IMG/VR virus record: IMGVR_UViG_3300005356_000449
Coordinates: 1-33,850 of that record
DNA length: 33,850 bases
Reading direction: 5' to 3' (one strand)
Source: a virus
Shown here: positions 18,607-26,466 of the stretch, piece after piece
Layout: every line of letters starts with the position of its first letter
How positions within the stretch are numbered: position 1 is the first letter of the stretch
Translations under genes and position numbers: made by a program
The notes under the pieces: generated by a model
The model's input: the letters and a program-made list of their open reading frames with translations, nothing else
The model's database searches: none
What the model was told of the DNA's origin: nothing

Positions 18607-21519
18607 ATGGCTACCCCCACCACCACGATCGACGCCCTGCCCCCGGCATCATCGGTCAACGGCACTCAGCTGGTCATCATCCAGGAGGCGGGCGTCACCA
18701 AGAAGGCGTCGGTCGACAGCATCGCCACCTACCTCGAGGACCATCTCTCGATCCCGTTGACGGCTGCGGAGATCAGCGCCCTGGCCAACCCGAACATCGC
18801 CGGGACCACGGTGCAGTCACAGCTGACCGACATCATCGCCAAGCTCTCGACGGTCGATACCGGCAGCAACGTCTGGCTGCGCTGGACCGGGACGCAGGCA
18901 GAGTACGACGCCCTCGGTACCTACCGCACCGACACCATCTACGCCATCACCGGAGCGGGCGGCGACCCGGCTGGGTCCCTGTCTGCGCCGCAGAACGTCC
19001 ACGCCCTGGCCGGTGACACCACGGTCACGGTCAGCTGGAACGCCCCGGCCAGCGGCACGCCGACCAGCTACAGCATCGAGCGCTCGACGGTGTCGAACTC
19101 CGGGTTCGTCCCCGTCAACCTCACCCCGATCCCGGCGACCACGTACTCGTTCCTCGACGCGCCGCTGACCAACGGGGTCACCTACTACTACACCGTCACC
19201 GCCCATGACGCGGGCGGCAACTCGACGGCCAGCGTGGTGGTCAGCGTCGTGCCGGTGAGCAGCGCCCCGACCGTGCCCGGTGTGCCGACCAACGTCGTCG
19301 CCATCGCCGGGCCCTCGTCGGTGACGATCAACTGGCTGGCCCCCATCTCCAACGGGAACTCGCCGATCACCGGCTACGTCGTGCAGCAGTTGATCAGCGG
19401 CACCTACACCACCGTCGCCACGGTGAACGGCACCACCTTCTCGCGGCTGGTCTCGGGACTGACCAACGGGACGCCGTACTCGTTCCGGGTCTACGCCGTC
19501 AACGCCGTCGGCAACGGTGCCTTCAGCCCGGTGGTCACTGCCACCCCGACGACCGGTGCCACCGCGCCCAGCGCACCGACCAGCCCCGTCGCCACTGCCG
19601 GTATCGCAGAGGTCACCGTCACCTGGGGGGTGCCTGCCTCTGATGGTGGGGCGGTGCTGAACACCTACCTCATCGAGCGCTCGACGCTGCCGTCGTCCGG
19701 GTTCACCGTCGTCGGGACCAACGCTGCCGAATCCCCGCGCACGTTCACCTCGACGGCGCTCACTCCCGGCACCACCTACTACTTCCGGATCACGGCACAG
19801 AACGTCATCGGCACCAGCCCGGCCACCGCCATCGTCAATGCCGTGCCGACGGCACCGGTCGGCCCGCCGCCGACGGACTGGGCGACCGCCTTCGCCACCC
19901 GCGACCTCGACATCATCACCGCTTGGTACAACACCTACACCGGCTACGACAGCGACAGTTTCGCTGGCACCCTGTGGGGTCCGGGCCAGTCGAACTACGC
20001 CTACATCGACGCCGCCTGGCTGACCGCCAACACCGGGCCCAACGTCGTGTTCTCCGCCGGGCGGTGGACGGTCACCGGGTTCCACGCCGCGGCGTTCGTC
20101 GTCCGTGCCAGCAACATCACGTTCAGCCACTGCTTCTGCGACCGCTTGTCGGGCACTGTCGGCCACGGACTCGACCTGTCCGGCGACGTCACCGGCATCA
20201 TCTTCGACCACTGCACGATCGCCGGGAACTACGGCATCAGCGGCGAGTGGGGCGTCACGCTCGACTACTTTGCCGACAACCACGCTGCCAACAGCCTGAT
20301 CATCCGCTACTGCGACATCAGCGGGTACATCGCCGGGTGCCAGATGTGGTTCGGCACGACGTTGGAGTACTCGTGGGTGCACGACCTGTACATCACGTTG
20401 GAGTCGCACAACACGGCGGCGTCGATCCGTGGTGAGAACTGTTCGATCTACCGCAACCTGCTGACCGACGGCAACTCCTCGGCGGTGTCGCTCTACGCCG
20501 ACTCCACTCCCTTCACCAACTTCTCCCTCGTCGAGAACGTCATGACGACGAACAACGCCGACTACACCATCAACTTCGGCGAGCGGGACCCGGACCACTG
20601 GAACCGGCTGTACGACCCGATCACCGGGGCGCCGATCACCTCGACGTACGGCTTCCGCCGCGAATGCCTCGGCAACCTGATGGTGCCCGCCAACGTCGGC
20701 CTCGGCTCGGACATGGCGTACTTCACGAAGGTCAACGACAACAGGCGGCTCAGCGACAACAGTCCGACCTTCTTCGACGAGGGCGGCACGCCGGTCGCCA
20801 CGCAGCCGTACTTCCACAAGATGCGCTACAACGAACTGGGCGGCGGGATCCTCGACTCGATGCCGACCTACGAGTTCACGCCGACACCGAATTCGACGGT
20901 GCTGGTGTTCGTCGGCATCGTCAACGGCGGGCACGCCACCACCCAGGCACCGACGGTGACGGCGATCGGCCAGTACCCGCAGACCTCGTTCGTCAAGATC
21001 CTCGAGACGCCGTTCACCTCTCCGCCCGGTGACGACAACCACGGGCTGGGCCTGTTCGTGTACAAGGCGGAGTCGGGGTCGACCACCTCGTTCGAGCACA
21101 TCGTCGTCGACCCGTACGTCGGCCCGGCGGCGGGCTACTTCACGATCTGGGTCTACGAGTTGACCGGCATGACCGGGCTGTCACTCGCCCACTCATCGGC
21201 CAAGGCCCAGTCGATCACCAGCTTCGGTGCCACGTTGAGCTCGATCACCTCGAACAACCTGTCGGCGGCGGCGACGACGGGGCGGGTGTGCATGGCGTTC
21301 GCTGCCGGTGCATCGACCGCGCCGGTCGGTCCCAACCCCTACGGCAACGTCACCGGCTGGAACAAGACCGGCGTGCAGCCGACGACGATGCACAGCGGCT
21401 TCCCGTTCGTGACCGGTGCGGTGTACTGGCGCAAGGACTTCACCGGCACCAACATCACCATCCCCAGCCTCGGTGTCGACACCTACTCGGCTGGCGTACT
21501 ACTCGCGGAGTTCGCATGA
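18607..21519 (+). CDS. Tailspike: three FN3 domains plus beta-helix
   Basis: GAGGAA at 18595-18600 favours ATG 18607 over the GTG at 18601, giving 970 aa. Residues ~1-60 ([20 protein letters not shown]) look like the particle-attachment head found on podovirus fibres. Three fibronectin type III domains follow at ~123-217, ~223-315 and ~322-417, each with a conserved Trp strand ([24 protein letters not shown]) and a Tyr strand ([15 protein letters not shown]). Residues ~490-650 look like a right-handed beta-helix of the pectate-lyase type ([42 protein letters not shown]). The last ~200 residues are a beta-rich domain. Beta-helix spikes often bind or cleave surface polysaccharide, but I cannot point to catalytic residues here. 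Confidence 0.85.
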   Translation: MATPTTTIDALPPASSVNGTQLVIIQEAGVTKKASVDSIATYLEDHLSIPLTAAEISALANPNIAGTTVQSQLTDIIAKLSTVDTGSNVWLRWTGTQAEYDALGTYRTDTIYAITGAGGDPAGSLSAPQNVHALAGDTTVTVSWNAPASGTPTSYSIERSTVSNSGFVPVNLTPIPATTYSFLDAPLTNGVTYYYTVTAHDAGGNSTASVVVSVVPVSSAPTVPGVPTNVVAIAGPSSVTINWLAPISNGNSPITGYVVQQLISGTYTTVATVNGTTFSRLVSGLTNGTPYSFRVYAVNAVGNGAFSPVVTATPTTGATAPSAPTSPVATAGIAEVTVTWGVPASDGGAVLNTYLIERSTLPSSGFTVVGTNAAESPRTFTSTALTPGTTYYFRITAQNVIGTSPATAIVNAVPTAPVGPPPTDWATAFATRDLDIITAWYNTYTGYDSDSFAGTLWGPGQSNYAYIDAAWLTANTGPNVVFSAGRWTVTGFHAAAFVVRASNITFSHCFCDRLSGTVGHGLDLSGDVTGIIFDHCTIAGNYGISGEWGVTLDYFADNHAANSLIIRYCDISGYIAGCQMWFGTTLEYSWVHDLYITLESHNTAASIRGENCSIYRNLLTDGNSSAVSLYADSTPFTNFSLVENVMTTNNADYTINFGERDPDHWNRLYDPITGAPITSTYGFRRECLGNLMVPANVGLGSDMAYFTKVNDNRRLSDNSPTFFDEGGTPVATQPYFHKMRYNELGGGILDSMPTYEFTPTPNSTVLVFVGIVNGGHATTQAPTVTAIGQYPQTSFVKILETPFTSPPGDDNHGLGLFVYKAESGSTTSFEHIVVDPYVGPAAGYFTIWVYELTGMTGLSLAHSSAKAQSITSFGATLSSITSNNLSAAATTGRVCMAFAAGASTAPVGPNPYGNVTGWNKTGVQPTTMHSGFPFVTGAVYWRKDFTGTNITIPSLGVDTYSAGVLLAEFA

Positions 21520-23024
21520 CCATCGACTGCACGTACATCGGCGATACCAAGACCTTCCCCGACCCGGTGCCCGGTCCTCCGGGAGCGACCGGCCCTGCTG
21601 GCCCGACCGGACCGACGGGAGCAACGGGGCCGACTGGGGCGACGGGTCCGACGGGTGCGACGGGCGCAGCGTCGACGGTGCCGGGACCGACAGGGCCAGC
21701 TGGCGCCGACGGGGCGACGGGGGCAACGGGCCCCGGCGTGGCGACCGGTGGCACCACCGGGCAGGTGCTGACCAAGATCTCGAGCACCAACTACGACACC
21801 AACTGGCAGACCCCCAGCGGTGGCGCTGTCACCGATGGCGACAAGGGCGACATCGTCGTCAGCGGCAGCGGTGCAACGTGGATGCTCGACACGGGCGTGG
21901 TCACCGCCGCAGCCAAGACGGTGCTCGACGACACCACCACGGCAGCGATGCTGACCACGCTCGGTGCGGCAGCAGCGGCGACGACGATCTCGACGACCGC
22001 TCCGCTGACAGGGGGTGGCAGCCTCGCCGCCAACCGCACCCTCGACATCTCCGACTTCACCGTGTCGACGAAGGGCGCGGTGCCGACACCGGGTGGTACT
22101 AGCTCGGGGCGGATGCTGCGTGACGACGCGACGTGGGCGCTGCCCCCGTCAGCTGCAGCTGCGGTGAGCGGAGTCTTCCCGTTCATGCTCTCGACCACCG
22201 CCACCGAGCCGCCGACCGGCAGCCAGATCCGCGGCAACAACGCCACCTTCACGTCGAGCACCAAGTTGTGGATCATGGAGACCACCGTCGACGGCCTCAA
22301 CGTGGCGGTCGGACTCGGTCGGATCAAGGCCGGGTTCCAGGTGTACGTGCAGGACTACGCAGACGCGTCGAAGTACGCCATCTTCAACGTGACCGCCGAC
22401 TCGGTGGACAAGGGTGCCTACTGGGAGATCACCGTCGCTCTGGCTACATCGGGTGGCACCATCTCGGCGGGCAAGATCGCACTCCAGTCCCTGTCGTCGG
22501 CGCAGTCGTCCAGCCTGTTCTCGACCACGACGACGGCGCCGGGCATTACACCCGGCTCCAACGGTGCGGGTGCTTCGACGTGGCTCAACGGTGCAGCCGG
22601 GTGGACGGCGCCGACTGCTACGACGGTCGGTCTCGGCAACGTGTCGAACACATCCGACGCCACCAAGGACGCCGCGACCGCGACGCTGACGAACAAGACG
22701 CTGACCGATGCCAAGGTCAACCTGGCGATCAACGCACAGACCGGCACCACCTACACGTTGGTGCTCACCGATGCCAGCAAACTGATCACCTGCTCGAACG
22801 CCAGCGCGGTCACCGTCACCGTGCCACCGAACAGCTCGGTCGCCTTCCCGACCGGCACGCAGATCACGATCATCGGGATCGGTGTCGGCATCGTCACCGT
22901 CGCCCAAGGCTCCGGTGTCACCGTCAACTCGACACCGTCGCTGGCATTCCGCGCCCGCTACTCGGCAGCCACCCTCGTCAAGACCGGCACCGACCAGTGG
23001 TATCTCATGGGTGACCTCGCGTGA
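21516..23024 (+). CDS. Collagen-like tail fibre protein (502 aa)
   Basis: The ATG at 21516 overlaps the spike stop by ATGA. After 19 residues the protein enters Gly-X-Y triplets (residues 20-49, a short break, then 57-74), the collagen-like shaft used by many phage fibres to trimerise. Next is [21 protein letters not shown], a fibre sequence also found elsewhere, then low-complexity beta segments ([28 protein letters not shown]). The C-terminal part (~390-502) reads [20 protein letters not shown] and [15 protein letters not shown], again typical of long tail fibres. Its role is probably host recognition. Repeated Gly/Pro codons make the DNA locally repetitive, so length polymorphism is expected. 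Confidence 0.85.
   Translation: MTIDCTYIGDTKTFPDPVPGPPGATGPAGPTGPTGATGPTGATGPTGATGAASTVPGPTGPAGADGATGATGPGVATGGTTGQVLTKISSTNYDTNWQTPSGGAVTDGDKGDIVVSGSGATWMLDTGVVTAAAKTVLDDTTTAAMLTTLGAAAAATTISTTAPLTGGGSLAANRTLDISDFTVSTKGAVPTPGGTSSGRMLRDDATWALPPSAAAAVSGVFPFMLSTTATEPPTGSQIRGNNATFTSSTKLWIMETTVDGLNVAVGLGRIKAGFQVYVQDYADASKYAIFNVTADSVDKGAYWEITVALATSGGTISAGKIALQSLSSAQSSSLFSTTTTAPGITPGSNGAGASTWLNGAAGWTAPTATTVGLGNVSNTSDATKDAATATLTNKTLTDAKVNLAINAQTGTTYTLVLTDASKLITCSNASAVTVTVPPNSSVAFPTGTQITIIGIGVGIVTVAQGSGVTVNSTPSLAFRARYSAATLVKTGTDQWYLMGDLA
21573..21737 (+). repeat. Collagen-like Gly-X-Y coding repeat
   Basis: Ten Gly-X-Y triplets (mostly GPT, GAT, GPA), then a seven-residue interruption (GAASTVP), then six more triplets. 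At the DNA level this is a run of near-repeated 9- and 18-base units built on GGxCCGACG/GGxGCGACG. Confidence 0.9.
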
Positions 23025-23032
23025 ATGTAGAT

Positions 23033-23046
23033 CTATTCATGAATAG
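23033..23046. repeat. 14-bp perfect palindrome between fibre genes
   Basis: CTATTCATGAATAG reads the same on both strands. It is AT-rich and lies in the 31-base gap between the collagen-like fibre and the lectin gene, the first real gap after 18 kb of overlapping genes. It could be an operator, an RNA hairpin or chance; no partner copy was found in the window. Confidence 0.6.
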
Positions 23047-23055
23047 GCGTGTCGC

Positions 23056-23742
23056 GTGACCATGACGATCGGGGCGGTCGCCTCAGGCAAGACCACCCTC
23101 GCCACGGGAGCGGTGCGCTTCGACGCCGTCGGCGACAAGTACAGCCGCAGCGCGTCCGGCCTCGGCGGCACGCACACGATGTGCTGCTGGGCCAAGATCG
23201 TCGTCGACCGCAACGCCATCACCTGTTTCATCGGACAGGACGACGCCTCCACCAACTACTACTACCTGTCGACCACCGCCGACGGCACCAGCCTCCGACG
23301 CGACGGCACCAGCGGCGCGGCGTTCCCGAGCGGACTCAACATGACGGTCGGCACCTGGGTGTACATGGCGACCGTCAACGACACCAGCGCGGGCGGCGAA
23401 CTCTTCGGCTACAAGGTGGCGGGCGGTTCATGGGTCCAGGCCACCGCTGCAAACGCGACCGTCACCGGGCCGAACAACGCCAACACGTTCTTCATCGGCA
23501 ACAACGGGTTCAACAACTTCCTCAACGGCTCGATCGCCGCGGTCAAGGTGTGGGACGTCGCCCTCACCGACGCCGAGCTCCAGGCCGAGGCTGCCACCTA
23601 CGCCGCGGTGAAGACGTCGGGACTGTGGGCCAACTACCAGTTCCGCAACGGGCCGCAGACTACGGACGACTCCGGTCTGGGTAAGACCCTGACAGCAGCG
23701 GGAACATTGACAACTGATTCTTCCGGCCCACCAATAACTTGA
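23056..23742 (+). CDS. LamG/concanavalin-like lectin domain virion protein
   Basis: The start is GTG 23056 or ATG 23062 (228 or 226 aa); an in-frame stop at 23044 excludes anything earlier, and no good ribosome site is visible. The body fits a laminin-G/concanavalin jelly-roll: HTMCCWAKIVVDRNAITCFI as the first strands, GTWVYMATVNDT in the middle, and the ending FLNGSIAAVKVWDVALTDAE, a hallmark of these lectin-like domains. It is probably a carbohydrate-binding tip or accessory fibre. Downstream, the extreme C-terminus (TTDSSGPPIT) is read across a possible promoter. Confidence 0.8.
   Translation: MTMTIGAVASGKTTLATGAVRFDAVGDKYSRSASGLGGTHTMCCWAKIVVDRNAITCFIGQDDASTNYYYLSTTADGTSLRRDGTSGAAFPSGLNMTVGTWVYMATVNDTSAGGELFGYKVAGGSWVQATAANATVTGPNNANTFFIGNNGFNNFLNGSIAAVKVWDVALTDAELQAEAATYAAVKTSGLWANYQFRNGPQTTDDSGLGKTLTAAGTLTTDSSGPPIT
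23707..23738 (+). promoter_or_regulatory. Possible promoter ahead of the lysis genes
   Basis: TTGACA at 23707-23712 is a perfect sigma-70-type -35 hexamer inside an unusually AT-rich stretch. The best downstream -10-like sequence is AATAAC at 23733-23738, with a long 20-base spacer, so the match is incomplete. The position, at the end of the lectin gene and before the 122-aa gene, would suit a promoter for the small lysis-region genes. Confidence 0.3.
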
Positions 23743-23762
23743 ACAAGGAGAAATAATTCATC

Positions 23763-24131
23763 ATGAGCAATGAGCCCAAGGGCACCACCGCCCAGAACGA
23801 GATGGCCAAGGACGCCAACAAGCGCAGCGTCAGCCGCGAGGAGCACCCGATCGAGGCGATGCCCAACGCCTACGGCGAGGTCGCCGACATCGACAAGGCC
23901 AAGTACCCGGACGACTCGCCCGCCGCCAAGGGCAAGGCCACCCCGCCGTCAGGTCAGGGCGGCGAGACGCCGAAGTCACGGCCCGACTACCAGGATCAGT
24001 GGCCACCCAACCCCGAGCCGTCCGAGTCGGCGAAGGCATGGGCCGACAAGATCCGCGACGTCGGCTCGGTACAGGCCCACTCTGATGCCATCGCCGAAGC
24101 TGCGAAGGCGTCGTCACCGAAGGAGAAGTGA
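23763..24131 (+). CDS. Hydrophilic protein of unknown function (122 aa)
   Basis: AAGGAG at 23745-23750 precedes ATG 23763 with a rather long 12-base spacing. The protein is highly charged and Pro-rich (EEHPIEAMPNAYGEVADIDK, DYQDQWPPNPEPSESAKAW), with no hydrophobic segment and a predicted disordered middle. I do not recognise a family. It opens a run of small genes that leads into the lysis cassette and overlaps the next gene by one base (TGATG). It could be a small structural or regulatory protein; nothing in the sequence decides. Confidence 0.75.
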   Translation: MSNEPKGTTAQNEMAKDANKRSVSREEHPIEAMPNAYGEVADIDKAKYPDDSPAAKGKATPPSGQGGETPKSRPDYQDQWPPNPEPSESAKAWADKIRDVGSVQAHSDAIAEAAKASSPKEK

Positions 24132-24340
24132 TGGCCACGAAGCAGCCACCGCCGAAGAAGTACGGAACACCGGGGCAGGCGGGTGCACCCCGCGCCTCGA
24201 AGTCGACCGCTGGCAAGGCCAAGCCGATGCCGAAGAAGCGGTTCGCTTACACAACCCGGGACTCCATGGGTAACGCCCTCGGCGGGGAGCATGGCCGCGG
24301 CAAGGGTTCGCCGACGTCAGCCAAACAGGTTCATCGGTGA
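24131..24340 (+). CDS. Small basic protein (69 aa)
   Basis: AAGGAG precedes a GTG at 24128 and an ATG at 24131; the ATG has the better spacing. The product is Lys/Arg/Pro/Gly-rich and strongly basic (QPPPKKYGTPGQ, KAKPMPKKRFAYTTRD, GGEHGRGKGSP), with no hydrophobic core. It is probably disordered and nucleic-acid or acidic-partner binding by charge, which is inference only. It overlaps the next gene start by one base at 24340. Confidence 0.7.
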   Translation: MATKQPPPKKYGTPGQAGAPRASKSTAGKAKPMPKKRFAYTTRDSMGNALGGEHGRGKGSPTSAKQVHR

Positions 24341-24531
24341 TGCTCGCCGAGATCATGACCTCGAACGCGTTCGGGGAGATCATGTTCCTGGTGGCGTTCA
24401 TCCTGTTCGTGATCGAAGCAGTACGTCTCATCGCCGCGCGCTCGTCGACGTGGGACTACAGCTGGCTGCTGATCGTCTGTGGGTTCGCCTGCATGGCGCT
24501 CGGCTGGGTAGCACTGACCACGGGGGACTGA
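24340..24531 (+). CDS. Two-helix membrane protein, holin candidate 1 (63 aa)
   Basis: The ATG at 24340 overlaps the previous stop; a GTG at 24337 is also possible. Two hydrophobic segments, ~14-32 (IMFLVAFILFVIEAVRLIA) and ~42-59 (WLLIVCGFACMALGWVAL), are separated by a short polar loop with Arg and Asp. Size, topology and location 230 bases before the endolysin fit a class II holin, which forms the membrane lesions that release the lysin. There is no sequence signature that proves this. A second two-helix candidate lies after the lysin gene. Confidence 0.7.
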   Translation: MLAEIMTSNAFGEIMFLVAFILFVIEAVRLIAARSSTWDYSWLLIVCGFACMALGWVALTTGD

Positions 24532-24659
24532 TGCCCGGCGGCAAGACGCCCGGTCCCTCGGTCAAGAAGCCGAAGGTGTACGAGGCGCTGAAGAACAAGG
24601 GCTACTCCAAGACGAAGGCTGCCAAGATCTCCAACGCCCAAGCCCGCAAGGGGAGGTGA
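24531..24659 (+). CDS. Small basic KTPGPSVK-type protein (42 aa)
   Basis: The ATG at 24531 overlaps the previous stop. The full product is a short, Lys-rich protein with a recognisable pattern: PGPSVKKPKVYEALKNKG, then YSKTKAAKISNAQARKG. Similar small proteins (GPSVK...YEALR..G.SK..AARI.N) occur in many actinobacteria and their phages as a short helix-turn-helix-like unit of unknown function. The match is from memory of the pattern. The gene is easily missed because of its length, but its ATGA-type overlap and codon use support it. Confidence 0.75.
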   Translation: MPGGKTPGPSVKKPKVYEALKNKGYSKTKAAKISNAQARKGR

Positions 24660-24662
24660 ACC

Positions 24663-24764
24663 ATGAGTGACACGCCACCGTACGAACCAGCTGTCGATCC
24701 CGATGAGGTGCCCGAGCCGGACGTCGACGCCGACGAGGACATCGACGAGGAGGACGACGAGTGA
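24663..24764 (+). CDS. Very acidic small protein (33 aa)
   Basis: GGGGAGG at 24650-24656 gives a strong ribosome site for ATG 24663. Nearly half of the 33 residues are Asp or Glu, ending DADEDIDEEDDE, with prolines in the first half. It directly precedes and overlaps the endolysin start (GTG 24761). Such an acidic peptide next to basic ones (the 69- and 42-aa products) could pair with them or act as a translational coupler for the lysin. No family is recognised. Confidence 0.6.
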   Translation: MSDTPPYEPAVDPDEVPEPDVDADEDIDEEDDE

Positions 24765-25528
24765 CGGTCCCGCCCAACACGTACCCCTACGGGTACGCCC
24801 AGGACGGGGCCGGGGTGGCAGGCATGGGCACGATGCTGACCATCGAGCAGTACCAGACCAGGCGAACGGTGTACAACCTGCATCCCGAGTTCTGGCGGCG
24901 CTACTCGGCGCTGATGCAGTACGCCCTGACCCAGGGCGTGCACCTCGGGGTGGGCACGGGCTGGCGCATCCAGCCCAACCCGCCACCGACTGGCTTCGCC
25001 GCGCCCGGCAACTCGAACCACGAAGGCTTCCCCGCTGACGGTGTCAGCGGCGGAGCCGTCGCCATCGACACGGTGCCCAACCTGTCGTGGGCGTGGATGG
25101 AGGAGCGCCTCGCCTCCTACGGGCTGCGCTCGTTCAAGATGATCGGCAACGAGCCGTGGCACATCCAGCCAGCGGAGATCCCCGCCTCGCGGCGCTGGCG
25201 CACCGCACCGTGGGTGCTGCAGGCGTTCTCACTGCCCGGTCACGCACCGCACCCACCCGAGGTGCTGGCGACACCGCCGGGCAGCCCATCGTTCAAGCAG
25301 GGGGCGACCGACGCCTCGACCAAGATGAGCGGTGCACCCGATGGCCGCGTCACCTGGTGGCAGACGATCCTGCGCAACGAGTACGTGGTAACGATCGTTC
25401 CCGACGGGCAGTTCGGTGCCAAGACCGACGCCGCCACCAGGGTCGCCCAGAAGGCGCTCGGCGTGGTCGTCGACGGGATCTACGGCAACCAGACCGCATC
25501 GGCCCGGCACGCCAAGGTCGGCAAGTAG
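24761..25528 (+). CDS. Endolysin: M15-type zinc peptidase plus peptidoglycan-binding domain
   Basis: The GTG at 24761 overlaps the acidic gene; 255 aa. Residues ~25-140 fit the M15 (VanY/D-Ala-D-Ala carboxypeptidase-like) fold: GNSNHEG gives zinc ligand H87, AVAIDTVP gives D103, and GNEPWHIQP gives catalytic E131 and ligand H134. The stretch between H87 and D103 is longer than in the usual SxHxxGxAxD motif. After a Pro-rich linker (~150-190), residues ~198-252 look like a peptidoglycan-binding domain (VPDGQFGAKTDAATRVAQKA, VVDGIYGNQT). There is no signal peptide, so export depends on a holin. It should cleave peptide cross-links of the host wall. Confidence 0.9.
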   Translation: MTVPPNTYPYGYAQDGAGVAGMGTMLTIEQYQTRRTVYNLHPEFWRRYSALMQYALTQGVHLGVGTGWRIQPNPPPTGFAAPGNSNHEGFPADGVSGGAVAIDTVPNLSWAWMEERLASYGLRSFKMIGNEPWHIQPAEIPASRRWRTAPWVLQAFSLPGHAPHPPEVLATPPGSPSFKQGATDASTKMSGAPDGRVTWWQTILRNEYVVTIVPDGQFGAKTDAATRVAQKALGVVVDGIYGNQTASARHAKVGK

Positions 25529-25530
25529 AT

Positions 25531-25725
25531 GTGTCCACCGCCGAGGTCGTCTTCACGTTCGTGCGGCGCCTCATCGTGTTCGGGTTGGGATGCTGGGTGA
25601 TCGGCAACGCCCTCGTCAACCCCGAGGAGCGGCTCGGACAGCTCGCTGTCGGGATGGTGATGGTCGGCGTGCTGCCGATCGAGAACGTGTTCAGCTGGCG
25701 TCGGATCGATCGGAGAGATGAGTGA
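25531..25725 (+). CDS. Two-helix membrane protein, holin candidate 2 (64 aa)
   Basis: The start is GTG 25531, two bases after the endolysin stop; no ATG is available in frame. Hydrophobic segments lie at ~14-29 (LIVFGLGCWVIGNALV) and ~38-50 (LAVGMVMVGVLPI), joined by NPEERLGQ, with an Arg pair before the first and an Arg-rich tail (WRRIDRRDE). This is typical for small holins or antiholins. Together with the 63-aa membrane protein before the lysin it suggests a holin/antiholin pair, which cannot be assigned from sequence. The stop overlaps the next start by GTGA. Confidence 0.7.
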   Translation: MSTAEVVFTFVRRLIVFGLGCWVIGNALVNPEERLGQLAVGMVMVGVLPIENVFSWRRIDRRDE

Positions 25726-26192
25726 AGCGCTTCGCGCTGGTTGTTGCCGCCGTCATCGGCACCGTGCTGTTCTACGCGGGAACGGCTGGAAGTGGGTACT
25801 GGCCACCATCGCCAACTACCACGACCCAGCCTGGTACCAGCACCACTTCAACGTCGCCTATGGCCTCTACGACCGCGGCTGGCTCAACGACCACGACCTG
25901 CCCCGACTGCGTCCCCAACACTGTCGTCGCCACGACGACCACGACGACGGAGGTGCCGACATCAACGACGACTTCCGTGCCGCCATCCACAAGCTCAAGC
26001 GTGAGTCCGACCAGCACATCGTCGACGACATCTTCCACGCCAACCACATCCTCAAGTTCCTCAACCACGACCACGGAGGTGACGACATCGACATCGACCA
26101 GCAGCACGACGACATCACCCAGCACGACATCGACGAGCCCGAATAGCCCCTTCCCGCCGCTGCGGCGCGATCTACTGCCCCCAACGGCATAA
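25722..26192 (+). CDS. Membrane-anchored or secreted Thr/Ser-rich protein (156 aa)
   Basis: GGAGAG at 25712-25717 precedes GTG 25722. Residues 1-22 (MKRFALVVAAVIGTVLFYAG) are a signal or anchor segment with no lipobox. The remainder, ~30-145, is a stalk of Thr, Ser and Pro (TTTTTTEVPTSTTTSVPPST and similar) with one CPDC pair near residue 60. It is the last gene before the terminator. A spanin-like or wall-spanning lysis role, or a surface-modifying protein, are both possible. The +2 frame also stays open for 142 codons (His/Asp-rich), but it lacks the expected codon pattern and any signal sequence, so I treat it as a shadow. Confidence 0.65.
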   Translation: MKRFALVVAAVIGTVLFYAGTAGSGYWPPSPTTTTQPGTSTTSTSPMASTTAAGSTTTTCPDCVPNTVVATTTTTTEVPTSTTTSVPPSTSSSVSPTSTSSTTSSTPTTSSSSSTTTTEVTTSTSTSSTTTSPSTTSTSPNSPFPPLRRDLLPPTA

Positions 26193-26206
26193 TTCGGGGC
26201 GCGCAA

Positions 26207-26250
26207 AAGCCCCCGCAACTGACCGAGGAGTCAGTCAGTTGCGGGGGCTT
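26207..26250. terminator. Bidirectional terminator between the two gene blocks
   Basis: Arms 26207-26223 (AAGCCCCCGCAACTGAC) and 26234-26250 are perfect complements: a 17-bp stem with a 10-base loop. On the minus strand it is followed by TTTT, on the plus strand by GGTTGGTT. It lies between the last plus gene (stop 26190-26192) and the last minus gene (stop at 26257), so it ends transcription from both sides. Confidence 0.9.
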
Positions 26251-26256
26251 GGTTGG

Positions 26257-26466
26257 TTAGCGGAACCAGTCCGGGTCGGGCTCTGGTATCTCGAGCTCGA
26301 AGGACTGCTTCGGATCGGGCATGATGAAGCGCACACGAGGTAGCCAGTTGCCGTCCTCGTCGCCGACGGGGCGCACGCACAGCTTGGTCATCACCATCAG
26401 CTGAGCGACCACCCACCCGCAGTAGAGGCTGTGGCGATCACTGCGGAAGTTGCGGCTGTCGCTCAC
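26257..26466 (-). CDS. Small protein of unknown function (69 aa)
   Basis: The start is GTG 26466, which overlaps the upstream stop by GTGA; a longer in-frame ORF reaches back into the upstream gene but is a shadow. The protein is mixed, with one short hydrophobic stretch (YCGWVVAQLMVMTKLCV) and an acidic Pro-rich end (FELEIPEPDPDWFR). No motif is recognised. It is the last gene of the minus-strand block, seven bases from the shared terminator. Confidence 0.7.
   Translation of the reverse strand: MSDSRNFRSDRHSLYCGWVVAQLMVMTKLCVRPVGDEDGNWLPRVRFIMPDPKQSFELEIPEPDPDWFR

Noticed and set aside
21573-21737. CRISPR-like or satellite array in the G/C-rich repeats
   Set aside because: The repeats are short in-frame Gly-X-Y codons with no spacers; this is a collagen-like coding repeat.
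25718-26146. His/Asp-rich frame overlapping the Thr/Ser-rich gene
   Set aside because: The composition is what the ACC/ACG/TCG codons of the other frame give when read one base off; no signal peptide or motif, and its ATG is poorly placed relative to GGAGAG.
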